A DNA stretch of 64,000 nt from Ralstonia sp. UNC404CL21Col (lineage in GTDB: Bacteria; Pseudomonadota; Gammaproteobacteria; Burkholderiales; Burkholderiaceae). Under the pieces are notes generated by a model. The model was not told where the DNA came from and ran no database searches. It worked only from the letters and a program-made list of their open reading frames with translations. Positions 35,155-44,064 of this stretch are shown here, piece by piece. The translations under genes were made by a program, and so were the position numbers. Location of the stretch: positions 1,178,001 through 1,242,000 of the forward strand of contig NZ_JIBE01000004.1 of the NCBI RefSeq assembly GCF_000620465.1, given 5' to 3'. The stretch's first letter is position 1. Each line of letters starts with the position of its first letter.

Positions 35155-36390
35155 ATGGGGACAACGCAAGCCAACGCTTCCGCCGACGCCACCGGGGCCA
35201 CCGACGCCTTCTACGCGCACATCCGCCGCGAGCTGGAGGCGATCGAGGAAGCCGGCCTCTACAAGACCGAGCGGATCATCACCACGCCGCAGGGCGCCGT
35301 GATCCGCACGGCTGACGGCAAGGAGGTCATCAACCTCTGCGCCAACAACTACCTCGGCCTGTCGTCGCACCCGGCGGTGCTGAAGGCCGCGCACGAGGCG
35401 CTCGACACGCATGGCTTTGGCCTCAGCTCTGTGCGCTTCATCTGCGGCACGCAAGACCTGCACAAGACGCTGGAAGCGCGGCTGGCGAAGTTTCTCGGCA
35501 CGGAAGACACCATCCTCTACGGCTCGGCGTTCGATGCCAATGGCGGGCTGTTCGAAACGCTGCTCGGCGCGGAAGACGCCGTCATCAGCGACGAACTGAA
35601 CCACGCATCGATCATCGACGGCATCCGCCTGTGCAAGGCGCAGCGCTATCGCTACAAGCACAACGATCTCGATGATCTGCGCGCGCAATTGCAGGCCGCC
35701 GACGCGGCGGGCGCTCGCTTCAAGCTGGTGTTTACCGACGGCGTGTTTTCGATGGACGGCACCATCGCGCGGCTGGATGAGATCCGCGCCATCTGCGACG
35801 AATTCGGCGCGCTGCTCGGCATTGACGAATGCCATGCCACGGGCTTTCTCGGCAAGCGCGGCCGCGGCTCGCACGAGCACCGCGGCGTGTTCGGCAAGAT
35901 CGACATCATTACCGGCACGCTGGGCAAGGGGCTGGGCGGCGCGTCGGGCGGCTTCACGAGCGCGCGCAAGGAAGTGGTGGCACTGCTGCGCCAGCGTTCG
36001 CGGCCGTATCTGTTCTCGAACACGGTGGCGCCATCGATTGTCGGGGCGACCATCAAGGTGCTCGACCTGCTGGAAGCCGACACCGCATTGCGCGACAAGC
36101 TGGAAGACAGCGCGCTGTATTTCCGCCGCAAGATCGTCGAGCTGGGTTTCGATATCAAGCCGGGCGACCATCCGATTGTGCCGATCATGGTGTACGACGC
36201 GCAGAAGGCGCAGGCGTTGTCCAAACGTCTGCTTGAGTTGGGCGTGTACGTGGTCGGCTTCTTCTACCCGGTCGTGCCGAAGGGGCAGGCGCGCATCCGC
36301 GTGCAGATCAGCGCGGTGCACGAGCGCGCGCAACTCGATGCGGCGCTCAAGGCATTTGAAACCGCCGGCAAGGAACTGGGGATCATCTGA
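35155..36390 (+). CDS. kbl: Glycine C-acetyltransferase (2-amino-3-ketobutyrate CoA ligase)
   Basis: 411 residues, about the usual length, in the alpha-oxoamine synthase family. The PLP lysine is K258 ([10 protein letters not shown]), with D224 and H227 in GIDECHATG holding the cofactor. It cleaves 2-amino-3-oxobutyrate with CoA to glycine and acetyl-CoA. AGGAG lies seven bases before the ATG. It overlaps tdh by one base, so the pair forms the two-step threonine-to-glycine route. The operator array upstream suggests repression by the divergent XRE-cupin protein. Confidence 0.93.
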   Translation: MGTTQANASADATGATDAFYAHIRRELEAIEEAGLYKTERIITTPQGAVIRTADGKEVINLCANNYLGLSSHPAVLKAAHEALDTHGFGLSSVRFICGTQDLHKTLEARLAKFLGTEDTILYGSAFDANGGLFETLLGAEDAVISDELNHASIIDGIRLCKAQRYRYKHNDLDDLRAQLQAADAAGARFKLVFTDGVFSMDGTIARLDEIRAICDEFGALLGIDECHATGFLGKRGRGSHEHRGVFGKIDIITGTLGKGLGGASGGFTSARKEVVALLRQRSRPYLFSNTVAPSIVGATIKVLDLLEADTALRDKLEDSALYFRRKIVELGFDIKPGDHPIVPIMVYDAQKAQALSKRLLELGVYVVGFFYPVVPKGQARIRVQISAVHERAQLDAALKAFETAGKELGII

Positions 36391-37373
36391 TGAGCACCGG
36401 TACGACCGCGAAAGTTGGAACGGCGCCGCGCATCCTCATCATCGGCGCCAACGGGCAATTGGGGACGGAGCTGGCCGTCGCGCTGGCAGAGCGCCACGGC
36501 AACGGCAACGTTGTGACGAGCGACATGGTGCCCCGCGGCCGCCATCCGCAGATTCGCCACGAAACGCTGGATGTGACCGATCGCGGCCAGTTGCGCGAGA
36601 TCATCGAGCGCCACGGCATTACGCAGATCTATCACCTGGCGGCCGCGCTGTCGGCCGCAGCAGAGCAATCGCCCACCTGGGGCTGGGCGCTCAATATGAA
36701 TGGCCTGCTGAATGTGCTGGAAGCCGCGCGCAATCATCAGCTCGAGCGCATCTTCTGGCCCAGCTCGATTGCCGCGTTCGGGCCCACCACGCCCGCAGAC
36801 AACACGCCGCAGAGCACGATCATGGAGCCCAAGACGGTCTACGGCATCTCCAAGCTGGCGGGCGAGGGCTGGTGCCGCTGGTATTTCGAGCACCACGGTG
36901 TGGACGTGCGCAGCCTGCGCTATCCGGGCCTGATCTCGTACAAAACTGCGCCGGGGGGCGGCACGACCGACTACGCCATCGACATCTTCCATTCGGCCGT
37001 GAAGGGCGAGCGTTATACGTGCTTCCTCGAGCACGACGAGGCGCTCCCCATGATGTATATGCCCGACGCCGTGCGCGCCACCATCGAGTTGATGGAGGCC
37101 CCCGCCGAGCGCATTACTGAGCGTGGCAGCTACAACCTGGCCGGCGTGAGCTTTACGCCGGAGCAGCTGGCGGCGGAAATCCGCCGGCATCGTCCGTCGT
37201 TCGAGGTGGCCTACGCGCCGGATTTCCGTCAGGCGATTGCGGCCAGCTGGCCCAATTCCATCGACGATTCGGTGGCCCGCCGCGATTGGGGCTGGAGGCC
37301 CGAATACGGCGTGGCGGAGATGACGACCGACATGCTGCAGAACCTGGCGCACTTGGCCGCGCACCCCGCCTAG
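36390..37373 (+). CDS. tdh: L-threonine 3-dehydrogenase, short-chain/epimerase type
   Basis: 327 residues of the extended SDR fold. The NAD motif is GANGQLG at 19-25, and the catalytic Tyr-Lys pair is in VYGISKLAGEG. Cupriavidus necator has this SDR-type Tdh rather than the zinc-dependent enzyme of E. coli. It oxidises L-threonine to 2-amino-3-oxobutyrate, the substrate of the preceding Kbl. The start overlaps the kbl stop (TGATG), indicating translational coupling. Confidence 0.92.
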   Translation: MSTGTTAKVGTAPRILIIGANGQLGTELAVALAERHGNGNVVTSDMVPRGRHPQIRHETLDVTDRGQLREIIERHGITQIYHLAAALSAAAEQSPTWGWALNMNGLLNVLEAARNHQLERIFWPSSIAAFGPTTPADNTPQSTIMEPKTVYGISKLAGEGWCRWYFEHHGVDVRSLRYPGLISYKTAPGGGTTDYAIDIFHSAVKGERYTCFLEHDEALPMMYMPDAVRATIELMEAPAERITERGSYNLAGVSFTPEQLAAEIRRHRPSFEVAYAPDFRQAIAASWPNSIDDSVARRDWGWRPEYGVAEMTTDMLQNLAHLAAHPA

Positions 37374-37455
37374 GCAGTTTCAGTCAGGGGAATTACGGGC
37401 ATTGCACGGCGCTGTTTTCTGTTTCGCTTCGATCGGTTGTGTTCAACAATGCAGC

Positions 37456-37725
37456 ATGGCCATCACTTCTCGTCCCTGCCGCATGCCTTGTTCGACGCCC
37501 GACCCCGCGCCGCGCCACCGCGACGATCCGCCCGCCAAGCGCACATGGTGGGTGCCGGTGCTGCGCATGTCGGTGGCTGCGGCCGTGGTGGCGGCGATTC
37601 CGCACACGTCGATCCAACTGCCGTTCGCTGACGGTGCCTGGATGCTGCATACGGCTGCCGGCCTCATCTTCATGGTGGGCGCCATCGATAGCCTTTTCCT
37701 CTTTGCCATGCGCCATAAGCCCTGA
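37456..37725 (+). CDS. Small hypothetical membrane protein
   Basis: 89 residues. After about 35 polar, proline-rich residues come two hydrophobic segments (VPVLRMSVAAAVVAAIPH and LHTAAGLIFMVGAIDSLFLFAM) and a short basic tail. No family was recognised. It follows tdh by about 80 bases but has its own weak upstream region. The start could also be a little earlier. Confidence 0.5.
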   Translation: MAITSRPCRMPCSTPDPAPRHRDDPPAKRTWWVPVLRMSVAAAVVAAIPHTSIQLPFADGAWMLHTAAGLIFMVGAIDSLFLFAMRHKP

Positions 37726-38312
37726 GGGCGGCGCATCGGTCATCTTCCGCCGGCCGCGTCGCTCGATATGTGGCGCCCGCCGCGCTCGCTCGGTAAGTTT
37801 TAAAACAGGTTGTAAAAACGTTCAGTGGACAGCCGACGGCATGACGGCGTCAGTCGTCACACCCCGCGAATTCGTAACTGAACCGTTACAGAAATGAATC
37901 AATTTGCGGCGCTGCACCAATCGATGCGGCTGCCCGATGATCCTTTGCCACAGCGGCTTTCCTCCCTGTTTCCCGCACCGCCATTTGTGCCGCAAGTGTA
38001 AGCAGATGTTGCGCTGCACGGAGGTGGCCCGATGCTTGCTCTATGTGGTGCGGTCACTCTGTATGTGCAAGGCAGTTCCGCCACATGCAGAACACGTTTT
38101 GCCAAATAAGCGAATCCGGAACCGGATTGGTCCCCACGGTCCCACGGTCCCCACGGCATTCGCACTTCGCTTCTCCACAGCCGGCGCATCGCCGGTGGCA
38201 GGGCGCTTCTCTCGGACGGTCCCGGGGTTTCGACGGTCATGTGCGTGCTCGCCCGCAGCGGCTGGCCTGCGCGCGCCTGACCGGAATCGCTTCACAAGAA
38301 AACGAGGAAACC
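37726..38312. other. Long leader region with palindromes before the response-regulator/pga locus
   Basis: About 590 bases without a gene. It contains the inverted repeat GTAAC-tgaacc-GTTAC (37874-37889), the 16-bp palindrome AATCCGG-aa-CCGGATT (38113-38128), and a short tandem repeat of GGTCCC(C)ACGG at 38129-38156. It is a likely control region for the downstream regulator and possibly for pgaABCD. Confidence 0.45.
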
Positions 38313-39323
38313 ATGAAAGCAGTCCTGCTGGAGAATCATCCGTTGCTGCGAGCCGGACTTGCGCAGTTGCTCGCGCATCCGACCCTTGGTCTGGAGGTCG
38401 TCGCCCCGGCATTGCCTGCCGGCGTCCCCGGTGAATTGCCTGCTTGCGATGAACGAGCCGACCTGCTCGTCATCGGTCTGGACGAGGCCGATGGGCCGTT
38501 TGAGCCGGGCCAGTTCGCCGCCCAATTGCGCGAAGCCATCGACGCGAGCGAGGCCAGCCATGTGGTGCTGCTGGCCGCCAGCCTGTCTGCTGAAGAAGCG
38601 CACGTCGCCATGACGTGCGGCGTGGACGCCTATTGCGCCAAATCGCAATCGCCCGAAGTCTTGCTCGCCACGTTGCGGCTCGTGCTGGCGGGTGGCCAGT
38701 CCTATCCGGCGCTGATGCCGCGTGCCGCCAGTGCGGCCCTGCCGATGCTCTCGCTGGATGCATCGGAAGCGGCGCAGCGGCTCAATGTTTCGCTACGCCA
38801 GTACGAAGTGCTGGTGCTGCTGTCGCGCGGCCACTCGGTCAAGGGTGTTGGCCGTCTGCTGGGCATTTCGGAAGCCACCGTCAAGACGCACGCCTGCACG
38901 CTGTATCGACGCCTGAACGTGCGCAACAAGAGCGAAGCGGTGTATGCCGCCATGCGCCTGGGCATTCCGCTGGAGCTGCAGGGCGGGGCTACCGCCACCA
39001 CCAGCGCTGCATCTGCGCAGACATCCGTCCAGGTGTCTGGCGATGCGCAAGACGCCGACGTGTTCGTGCATACCGCAGCACGCACACCGACTCCGCTCCA
39101 GGCCGGCGCACGGCCCCGGGACGCGGTCATGGCGTCTTCCTCCCCCCAGACGGGGGCGGTCGGCCGGACCACCGCATCGGTGTCCGCATCGACCGCTGAA
39201 CTGGGCGCTGAGTCTCGCTGGGCCGCCATGACGCGCGCCTTCGGGGGCGTGACCAGCGTGACGCCTGCCAAGCCGATGCGCGCCCCGGTGCGCACCGCCA
39301 ACGGGACGGCACGCCTCGGCTGA
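38313..39323 (+). CDS. LuxR-type response-regulator-like protein with atypical receiver, upstream of pga
   Basis: 336 residues. The N-terminal 120 residues align with receivers (MKAVLLENHPLLRAGLAQLL), but the acidic pair is E7-N8 instead of two Asp, and the acceptor region reads LLVIGLDEADG with only D57 at an unusual spacing. K110 is kept. The HTH (VSLRQYEVLVLLSRGHSVKGVGRLLGIS, then ATVKTHACTLYRRLNV) is a good LuxR/FixJ domain. About 100 residues of Ala/Thr/Ser-rich tail follow, not usual for the family. ACGAGGAAACC precedes the ATG. Only 25 bases separate its stop from pgaA, so it may be co-transcribed and control polysaccharide synthesis. Phosphorylation may not be its switch. Confidence 0.78.
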   Translation: MKAVLLENHPLLRAGLAQLLAHPTLGLEVVAPALPAGVPGELPACDERADLLVIGLDEADGPFEPGQFAAQLREAIDASEASHVVLLAASLSAEEAHVAMTCGVDAYCAKSQSPEVLLATLRLVLAGGQSYPALMPRAASAALPMLSLDASEAAQRLNVSLRQYEVLVLLSRGHSVKGVGRLLGISEATVKTHACTLYRRLNVRNKSEAVYAAMRLGIPLELQGGATATTSAASAQTSVQVSGDAQDADVFVHTAARTPTPLQAGARPRDAVMASSSPQTGAVGRTTASVSASTAELGAESRWAAMTRAFGGVTSVTPAKPMRAPVRTANGTARLG

Positions 39324-39348
39324 CTCGGCCCAGGCAGCTCTTCATGCA

Positions 39349-41862
39349 ATGCGGATGACGTGCGCCCGCACGCCCCGCTCACTGGACACGACAACAATGA
39401 CAACCCACGAGCCAATTTCCTCGAGCCTGCCGGCCGCACGCAGCGGCGCGGCTGCGGCATGGCATCCACGCCGCTGCGCAATTGCTGCCGCCACCGTTGT
39501 GGTGGTGGGCACGGCGCCGATGCTCGCGCACGCCGCGATCGACGATGCTTCGAACGCCGCCACCCGGCGCCTGATCGACACGCAGTTGGGCGACGCGGCG
39601 GCCAAGGGCCCGGCCACGTTTGCATCCACCACCGTCATCGTCGGCGGTGACGATCTGCCGGCGTCGCCGGCCGGCACGCTGCTGGTGGCGCAACAGGCCG
39701 TGCCGCCCGCCGATTCGCCCGTGACGGCCTCCCCGGCAGCCACTTCGCCAGCCCCCGCGGCGCCAATGCCGGCTGTTGAGGCAGCGCCCTCGGCTCCTCC
39801 GCCCGCGCCGCAGTCGCCCACGGTGATCCTGCCCCCGGGCACGCCTTCGCCGGATGCAGCCGCCCAGGCCCCAGTCGTGCCTTCAGGACCGAGCGCACAA
39901 GGTCCGGGCGCTCTGGAACCGCTGCAGGTGTCGCCGGAAGCAGCCAATGCAGCGGCTACGCACGCCGCCGGTAATGCTCCCGACAACGCGCCCGTCGGCC
40001 CAATGCCGACCGACCGCCAAGCCTTCCACGATGAAGTCATGCGCGAATCGCGCGAGGGCGCGGCCACGCTGGCGCAAGAGAACCTGCGCCAGCACCCGGA
40101 CTGGTTCAAGGAAGCCGAGTCATGGCATGTGGACCATGCCGCCGCTGCACAGCGCATCCGTTGGGGGCGTCAGCAGTTGAAGGTCATCAACGGGCCGGAA
40201 CGCTTCGTCATCATCGATCAGGCGGTGGCCGAGATCGAGGCACTGCTCAAGAAGGTGCCCGATACGCCCGAGAACGCGGAGTTCCGCCAGGAAATCGTGG
40301 CGGATGAAGTGGTGGCACTGTCCTCGCGCGGGCGCATGAAGGATGCCGTCAAGCGCTACGAAGCCATGTCGCAGACCGGCAAGGTGCCCGCGTACACACG
40401 CGTTGCTGCGGGCGACGCGTATGCGTATCTCGACACGCCGGACAAGGCCGCTGCGGCGTACGCGCAAGCGCTCAAGGATGCGAGCCCGGGCGAGATCGAA
40501 ACGGGCGATGTCCAGGAAGGCCTCTTCTACGCCATGCTCGATACGGGCCGCTTTGAAGACGCCCGCGCGCTGCTCGACAAGATGAAGGCCGACAACCCGG
40601 AATATGTGCGCCTGGCGCCGGAAGCCGGCACGCCCAATCCCGATTACTCGCGCATCAAGCGCCTGGAAGCGCAGTACCTGATCCTGACGGGCCGCACGCA
40701 CCAGGGCATTGCCGAGCTGGACAAGTGGCGCCACGAAGCACCGTTTGCCGCATCGCTCGTCAGCGCACGTGCCGACGGCGCGATGGTGCAGACCGAGCCG
40801 TATCGTTCGCGCGAGATGTACAAGACCGCGCTGGCCGAGCACCCGGATGACCTGAGCGTGGTGGCCGGCTATGGCCGCGCATCGTTGGCGGTGGACGATC
40901 TGAAGACCGCCAAGGATGTCGCCAACGGGCTGGATGAGCGCTTTCCCGAGAACGGCTCGGTGCGTGCGCTGCGCAAGGATCTGGATGTCTACCAGAGCCC
41001 GCAGCTGATCATCGAATCGACGGCGGACAAGGGCAATTCGGTGTTCGCCAACAACGAATTCGGGGTCAGCACCAAGGCCTACAGCGGGCCGTTTGCCGAT
41101 CACTATCGCCTGTTTTTCCACAACTTTGCGGGCCGCGCACAGTTTGACGGCGCCACGCAAAGCCGTGTGCGCAACGGCGCAGGCCTGCAGTGGTTCGACA
41201 CCGGCGTCGAAGTGAACGGCGAGGTGCACCAGTCTGTTGGTGCGGCCGGCAAGACCGGCGGCACCCTGGATGCAACGTGGATCCCGAGCGACCACTGGAA
41301 GGTGTCGGGCCTCGTCACCACCGATGACCTGGAGGTGCCCTACAAGGCGTACCAGGTGGGTGTGACCGGCAAGACCTTGAGCGGCAACGTGCGCTACACC
41401 TGGGATGAAACGCGTTACGCATCCCTGACGTACGGTGTGTCGCGCTACTCCGACGACAACCTCCGCCAGCGCTGGGCCGCGAACTTCTACCAGCAGGTGT
41501 TCACCTCGCCGCGCCACACGGTCGGCGTGCTGCTGGGTGCCGATACCAGCAACAACACCATGACGGGCCTGAACTACTTCAGCCCGTCACGCGACTACAG
41601 CGGCACGGCCACCGCCATCTGGTCATGGACGCCATGGCGCTACGCCGACAAGTCGTTCACGCAGCGCCTGTACCTGACCGGCGGCGTGTACAACCAGCAG
41701 TCGTTCGGCAACAGCCCGATGATGGAAGCGCGGCTCGAACATGTCTGGCAGATCAATCGCAAGACGCAGGTTTCCTACGGTATCGGCTTTGGCCGCCATC
41801 GTTACGACGGCCAGCCCGAGAACCGCAAGTTCCTGTACCTGAACCTCAACATTCCGCTGTGA
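39349..41862 (+). CDS. pgaA: PgaA: PNAG outer-membrane export porin
   Basis: 837 residues (E. coli PgaA is about 807). A signal-like hydrophobic segment lies near residues 45-62 (AIAAATVVVVGTAPMLAHA). A proline/alanine-rich linker of about 100 residues is next, then TPR-like helical repeats to about residue 540 (such as YLILTGRTHQGIAELDKW). A C-terminal beta-barrel with alternating strands ends in YLNLNIPL. It exports and aids deacetylated PNAG passage across the outer membrane. The start is uncertain: 39349, or the ATG at 39397 (MTTHEPISS), which gives a more normal signal peptide. It is the first gene of pgaABCD and overlaps pgaB by one base. Confidence 0.88.
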   Translation: MRMTCARTPRSLDTTTMTTHEPISSSLPAARSGAAAAWHPRRCAIAAATVVVVGTAPMLAHAAIDDASNAATRRLIDTQLGDAAAKGPATFASTTVIVGGDDLPASPAGTLLVAQQAVPPADSPVTASPAATSPAPAAPMPAVEAAPSAPPPAPQSPTVILPPGTPSPDAAAQAPVVPSGPSAQGPGALEPLQVSPEAANAAATHAAGNAPDNAPVGPMPTDRQAFHDEVMRESREGAATLAQENLRQHPDWFKEAESWHVDHAAAAQRIRWGRQQLKVINGPERFVIIDQAVAEIEALLKKVPDTPENAEFRQEIVADEVVALSSRGRMKDAVKRYEAMSQTGKVPAYTRVAAGDAYAYLDTPDKAAAAYAQALKDASPGEIETGDVQEGLFYAMLDTGRFEDARALLDKMKADNPEYVRLAPEAGTPNPDYSRIKRLEAQYLILTGRTHQGIAELDKWRHEAPFAASLVSARADGAMVQTEPYRSREMYKTALAEHPDDLSVVAGYGRASLAVDDLKTAKDVANGLDERFPENGSVRALRKDLDVYQSPQLIIESTADKGNSVFANNEFGVSTKAYSGPFADHYRLFFHNFAGRAQFDGATQSRVRNGAGLQWFDTGVEVNGEVHQSVGAAGKTGGTLDATWIPSDHWKVSGLVTTDDLEVPYKAYQVGVTGKTLSGNVRYTWDETRYASLTYGVSRYSDDNLRQRWAANFYQQVFTSPRHTVGVLLGADTSNNTMTGLNYFSPSRDYSGTATAIWSWTPWRYADKSFTQRLYLTGGVYNQQSFGNSPMMEARLEHVWQINRKTQVSYGIGFGRHRYDGQPENRKFLYLNLNIPL

Positions 41863-44063
41863 TGCCCATGCAAGCTCTCCGACAACCGTCATTGCGACGA
41901 TTCATCGCCTGGATGGCATTGACCGTGGCGCTGGCCATCGTGGCCGCCGTTCGCCCCGCCGGCGCCGTCCAGGTGGACTTCCTGCCCAAGCCCGATCCGG
42001 ACGACGGCAAGACCTTCCGCGTGCTGTGCTTCCACGACATCCGCGACAACCTGCGCGCCAGCTTCGAGACGCTGCCTGACGGGTTTGCCGTCGACACCAA
42101 GATGCTGACGAACATGTTCAGCTGGATCCAGGCCAACGGCTATCACCCCGTCACGCTCGCGCAGATCGACGAGGCGCGCCGTGGCGGCAAGCCGCTGCCC
42201 AAGCGCCCGATCCTGCTGACGTTCGACGATGGCTACGAGAGCCATTACACGAAAGTTTTCCCGCTGCTCAAGCAGTTCCGCTTCCCGGCCGTGTTCGGCC
42301 TGGTGACGGAATGGACCAATGCGCCGCCGGGGGCAAAGATCAAGCTGTCGAACACGCAGATCGTCGACCGCGATTTCTTCATGAACTGGAACCAGATCCG
42401 CGAGATGCAGGCTTCGGGCCTGGTCGAGTTCGCCACGCACACGCACGACATGCATCACGGTGCGCTCGGCAACCCCCAGGGCAACGAAATGCCGACTGCG
42501 ACCACGCATGAGTATCTGCCCAAGCTCGGCCGCTACGAGACCGACGACGAGTATCGCAAGCGCGTGCGGGCCGACCTGCAGCGCAGCGTCGACATCATCC
42601 AGAAAAACGTCGGCACCAAGGTGCAGACGGTGGTGTGGCCGTATGGTGCCCACAACCTGATGGCTGACCAGGAGGCCGCCAACGTGGGCCTCAAGTACAT
42701 GCTCACGCTCGAGCCGGGGCCGAACACGCCGGATGTGCCGCTCACCGCCATCCGCCGCAGCCTGATGGGCTACGACACCAACACGGGCGATCTCGAGCGC
42801 TCGCTGCGCGAGCCCGTGACGCACCACGGGATGATCAACCCCGTGCAGCGCGTGGTGCATGTCGACATGGACTACATCTACGACCCGGACCCGAAGCAGC
42901 AGGAGGCCAACCTCGGCAAGTTGATCGACCGCATCAAGGACCTCGCACCGCGCGTGGTCTACCTGCAGGCCTTTGCAGACCCGAAGGGCAACGGCGCCGT
43001 GGACGCGGTGTACTTCCCGAACCGCCACATGCCGATGCGCGCGGACCTGTTCTCGCGCGTGTCGTGGCAGTTGAAGACGCGGGCGAAGGTGGAGGTGTAC
43101 GCCTGGCTGCCGATGCTGTCGTACAAGCTGCCGGCCAACAATCCGGCGGCCACGCACCTGGTGCAGTCGGTGGCCGGTGCGCCGCAGAAGCCGGGAACGG
43201 TCAAGCCGCCGCGGCTGTCGCCGTTCGATCCGCAGGCGCGCCAGATGATCCGCGACATCTATGAAGACCTGGCCAAGAACGCGACCATCGACGGCATCCT
43301 GTTCCACGACGACGGCGTGCTCGACGACTACGAAGATGCCAGCCCGGCTGCGCTCAAGGCCTACGAGGCCATGGGCCTGCCCGGTGACATCAACCAGATT
43401 CGCCAGTCGCCCGAGTTGATGCAGAAGTGGTCGCGGGCCAAGACGGCTGCGCTGATCTCGTTCTCGAAAGAGCTGATCTCGGTGGCGCAGGGCTATCAGA
43501 ACGGCCGCGACATGCTGACCGCGCGCAACATCTTTGCAGGCCCGGTGCTCGATCCAAAGGCTGAAACGTGGACGGCGCAGAACTATGACGACTTCCTGGA
43601 GGCGTACGACTACGTGGCGCTTGAAGCCATGCCGTACATGGAAGAAGCCAAGGATCCGAAGGACTGGATGAAGAAGCTGACGGCCGCCGTGGCCAAGCAC
43701 AAGGACGGCCTGAAGAAGACGATCTTCGAGCTGCAGGCAGTGGACTGGCGCAACCACGACAAGCCGATCCCGTCGACCGAACTGCGTGACCAGATGCGCG
43801 CGCTGCGCTCGGCCGGTGCGCTCAACTACGGCTACTACCCCGATGACTTCATTGCCGGTCGGCCCGATACCGAGGTGCTGCGCGAGGTGATGTCGCTCAA
43901 GACCTATATCGAGACGCGCAAGCCGGTGGGCGGCGACAAGGGCAGCGTTGAAAAGCTCAACAGCTCGTCGCTGCCGCAGAGCCAGCCGCCGAATGCCGGC
44001 GTGGACAGGAAACCCGCGACCACCGAAGCCGCGACGTCGTCCAACACTAAGGCGGGAGGCTGA
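41862..44063 (+). CDS. pgaB: PgaB: PNAG N-deacetylase with glycoside-hydrolase domain
   Basis: 733 residues. After an N-terminal hydrophobic signal (FIAWMALTVALAIVAAVRPAGA) comes a CE4 deacetylase domain with D122-D123 (LLTFDDGYESHY) and the metal histidines in THTHDMHHG. The C-terminal half is the GH153-type domain with GILFHDDGVLDDYEDASP, the active-site region that cleaves partly deacetylated PNAG. E. coli PgaB is a lipoprotein, but no lipobox cysteine is seen here. It starts by overlapping the pgaA stop. Partial deacetylation is needed for export. Confidence 0.92.
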   Translation: MPMQALRQPSLRRFIAWMALTVALAIVAAVRPAGAVQVDFLPKPDPDDGKTFRVLCFHDIRDNLRASFETLPDGFAVDTKMLTNMFSWIQANGYHPVTLAQIDEARRGGKPLPKRPILLTFDDGYESHYTKVFPLLKQFRFPAVFGLVTEWTNAPPGAKIKLSNTQIVDRDFFMNWNQIREMQASGLVEFATHTHDMHHGALGNPQGNEMPTATTHEYLPKLGRYETDDEYRKRVRADLQRSVDIIQKNVGTKVQTVVWPYGAHNLMADQEAANVGLKYMLTLEPGPNTPDVPLTAIRRSLMGYDTNTGDLERSLREPVTHHGMINPVQRVVHVDMDYIYDPDPKQQEANLGKLIDRIKDLAPRVVYLQAFADPKGNGAVDAVYFPNRHMPMRADLFSRVSWQLKTRAKVEVYAWLPMLSYKLPANNPAATHLVQSVAGAPQKPGTVKPPRLSPFDPQARQMIRDIYEDLAKNATIDGILFHDDGVLDDYEDASPAALKAYEAMGLPGDINQIRQSPELMQKWSRAKTAALISFSKELISVAQGYQNGRDMLTARNIFAGPVLDPKAETWTAQNYDDFLEAYDYVALEAMPYMEEAKDPKDWMKKLTAAVAKHKDGLKKTIFELQAVDWRNHDKPIPSTELRDQMRALRSAGALNYGYYPDDFIAGRPDTEVLREVMSLKTYIETRKPVGGDKGSVEKLNSSSLPQSQPPNAGVDRKPATTEAATSSNTKAGG

Positions 44064-44064
44064 T

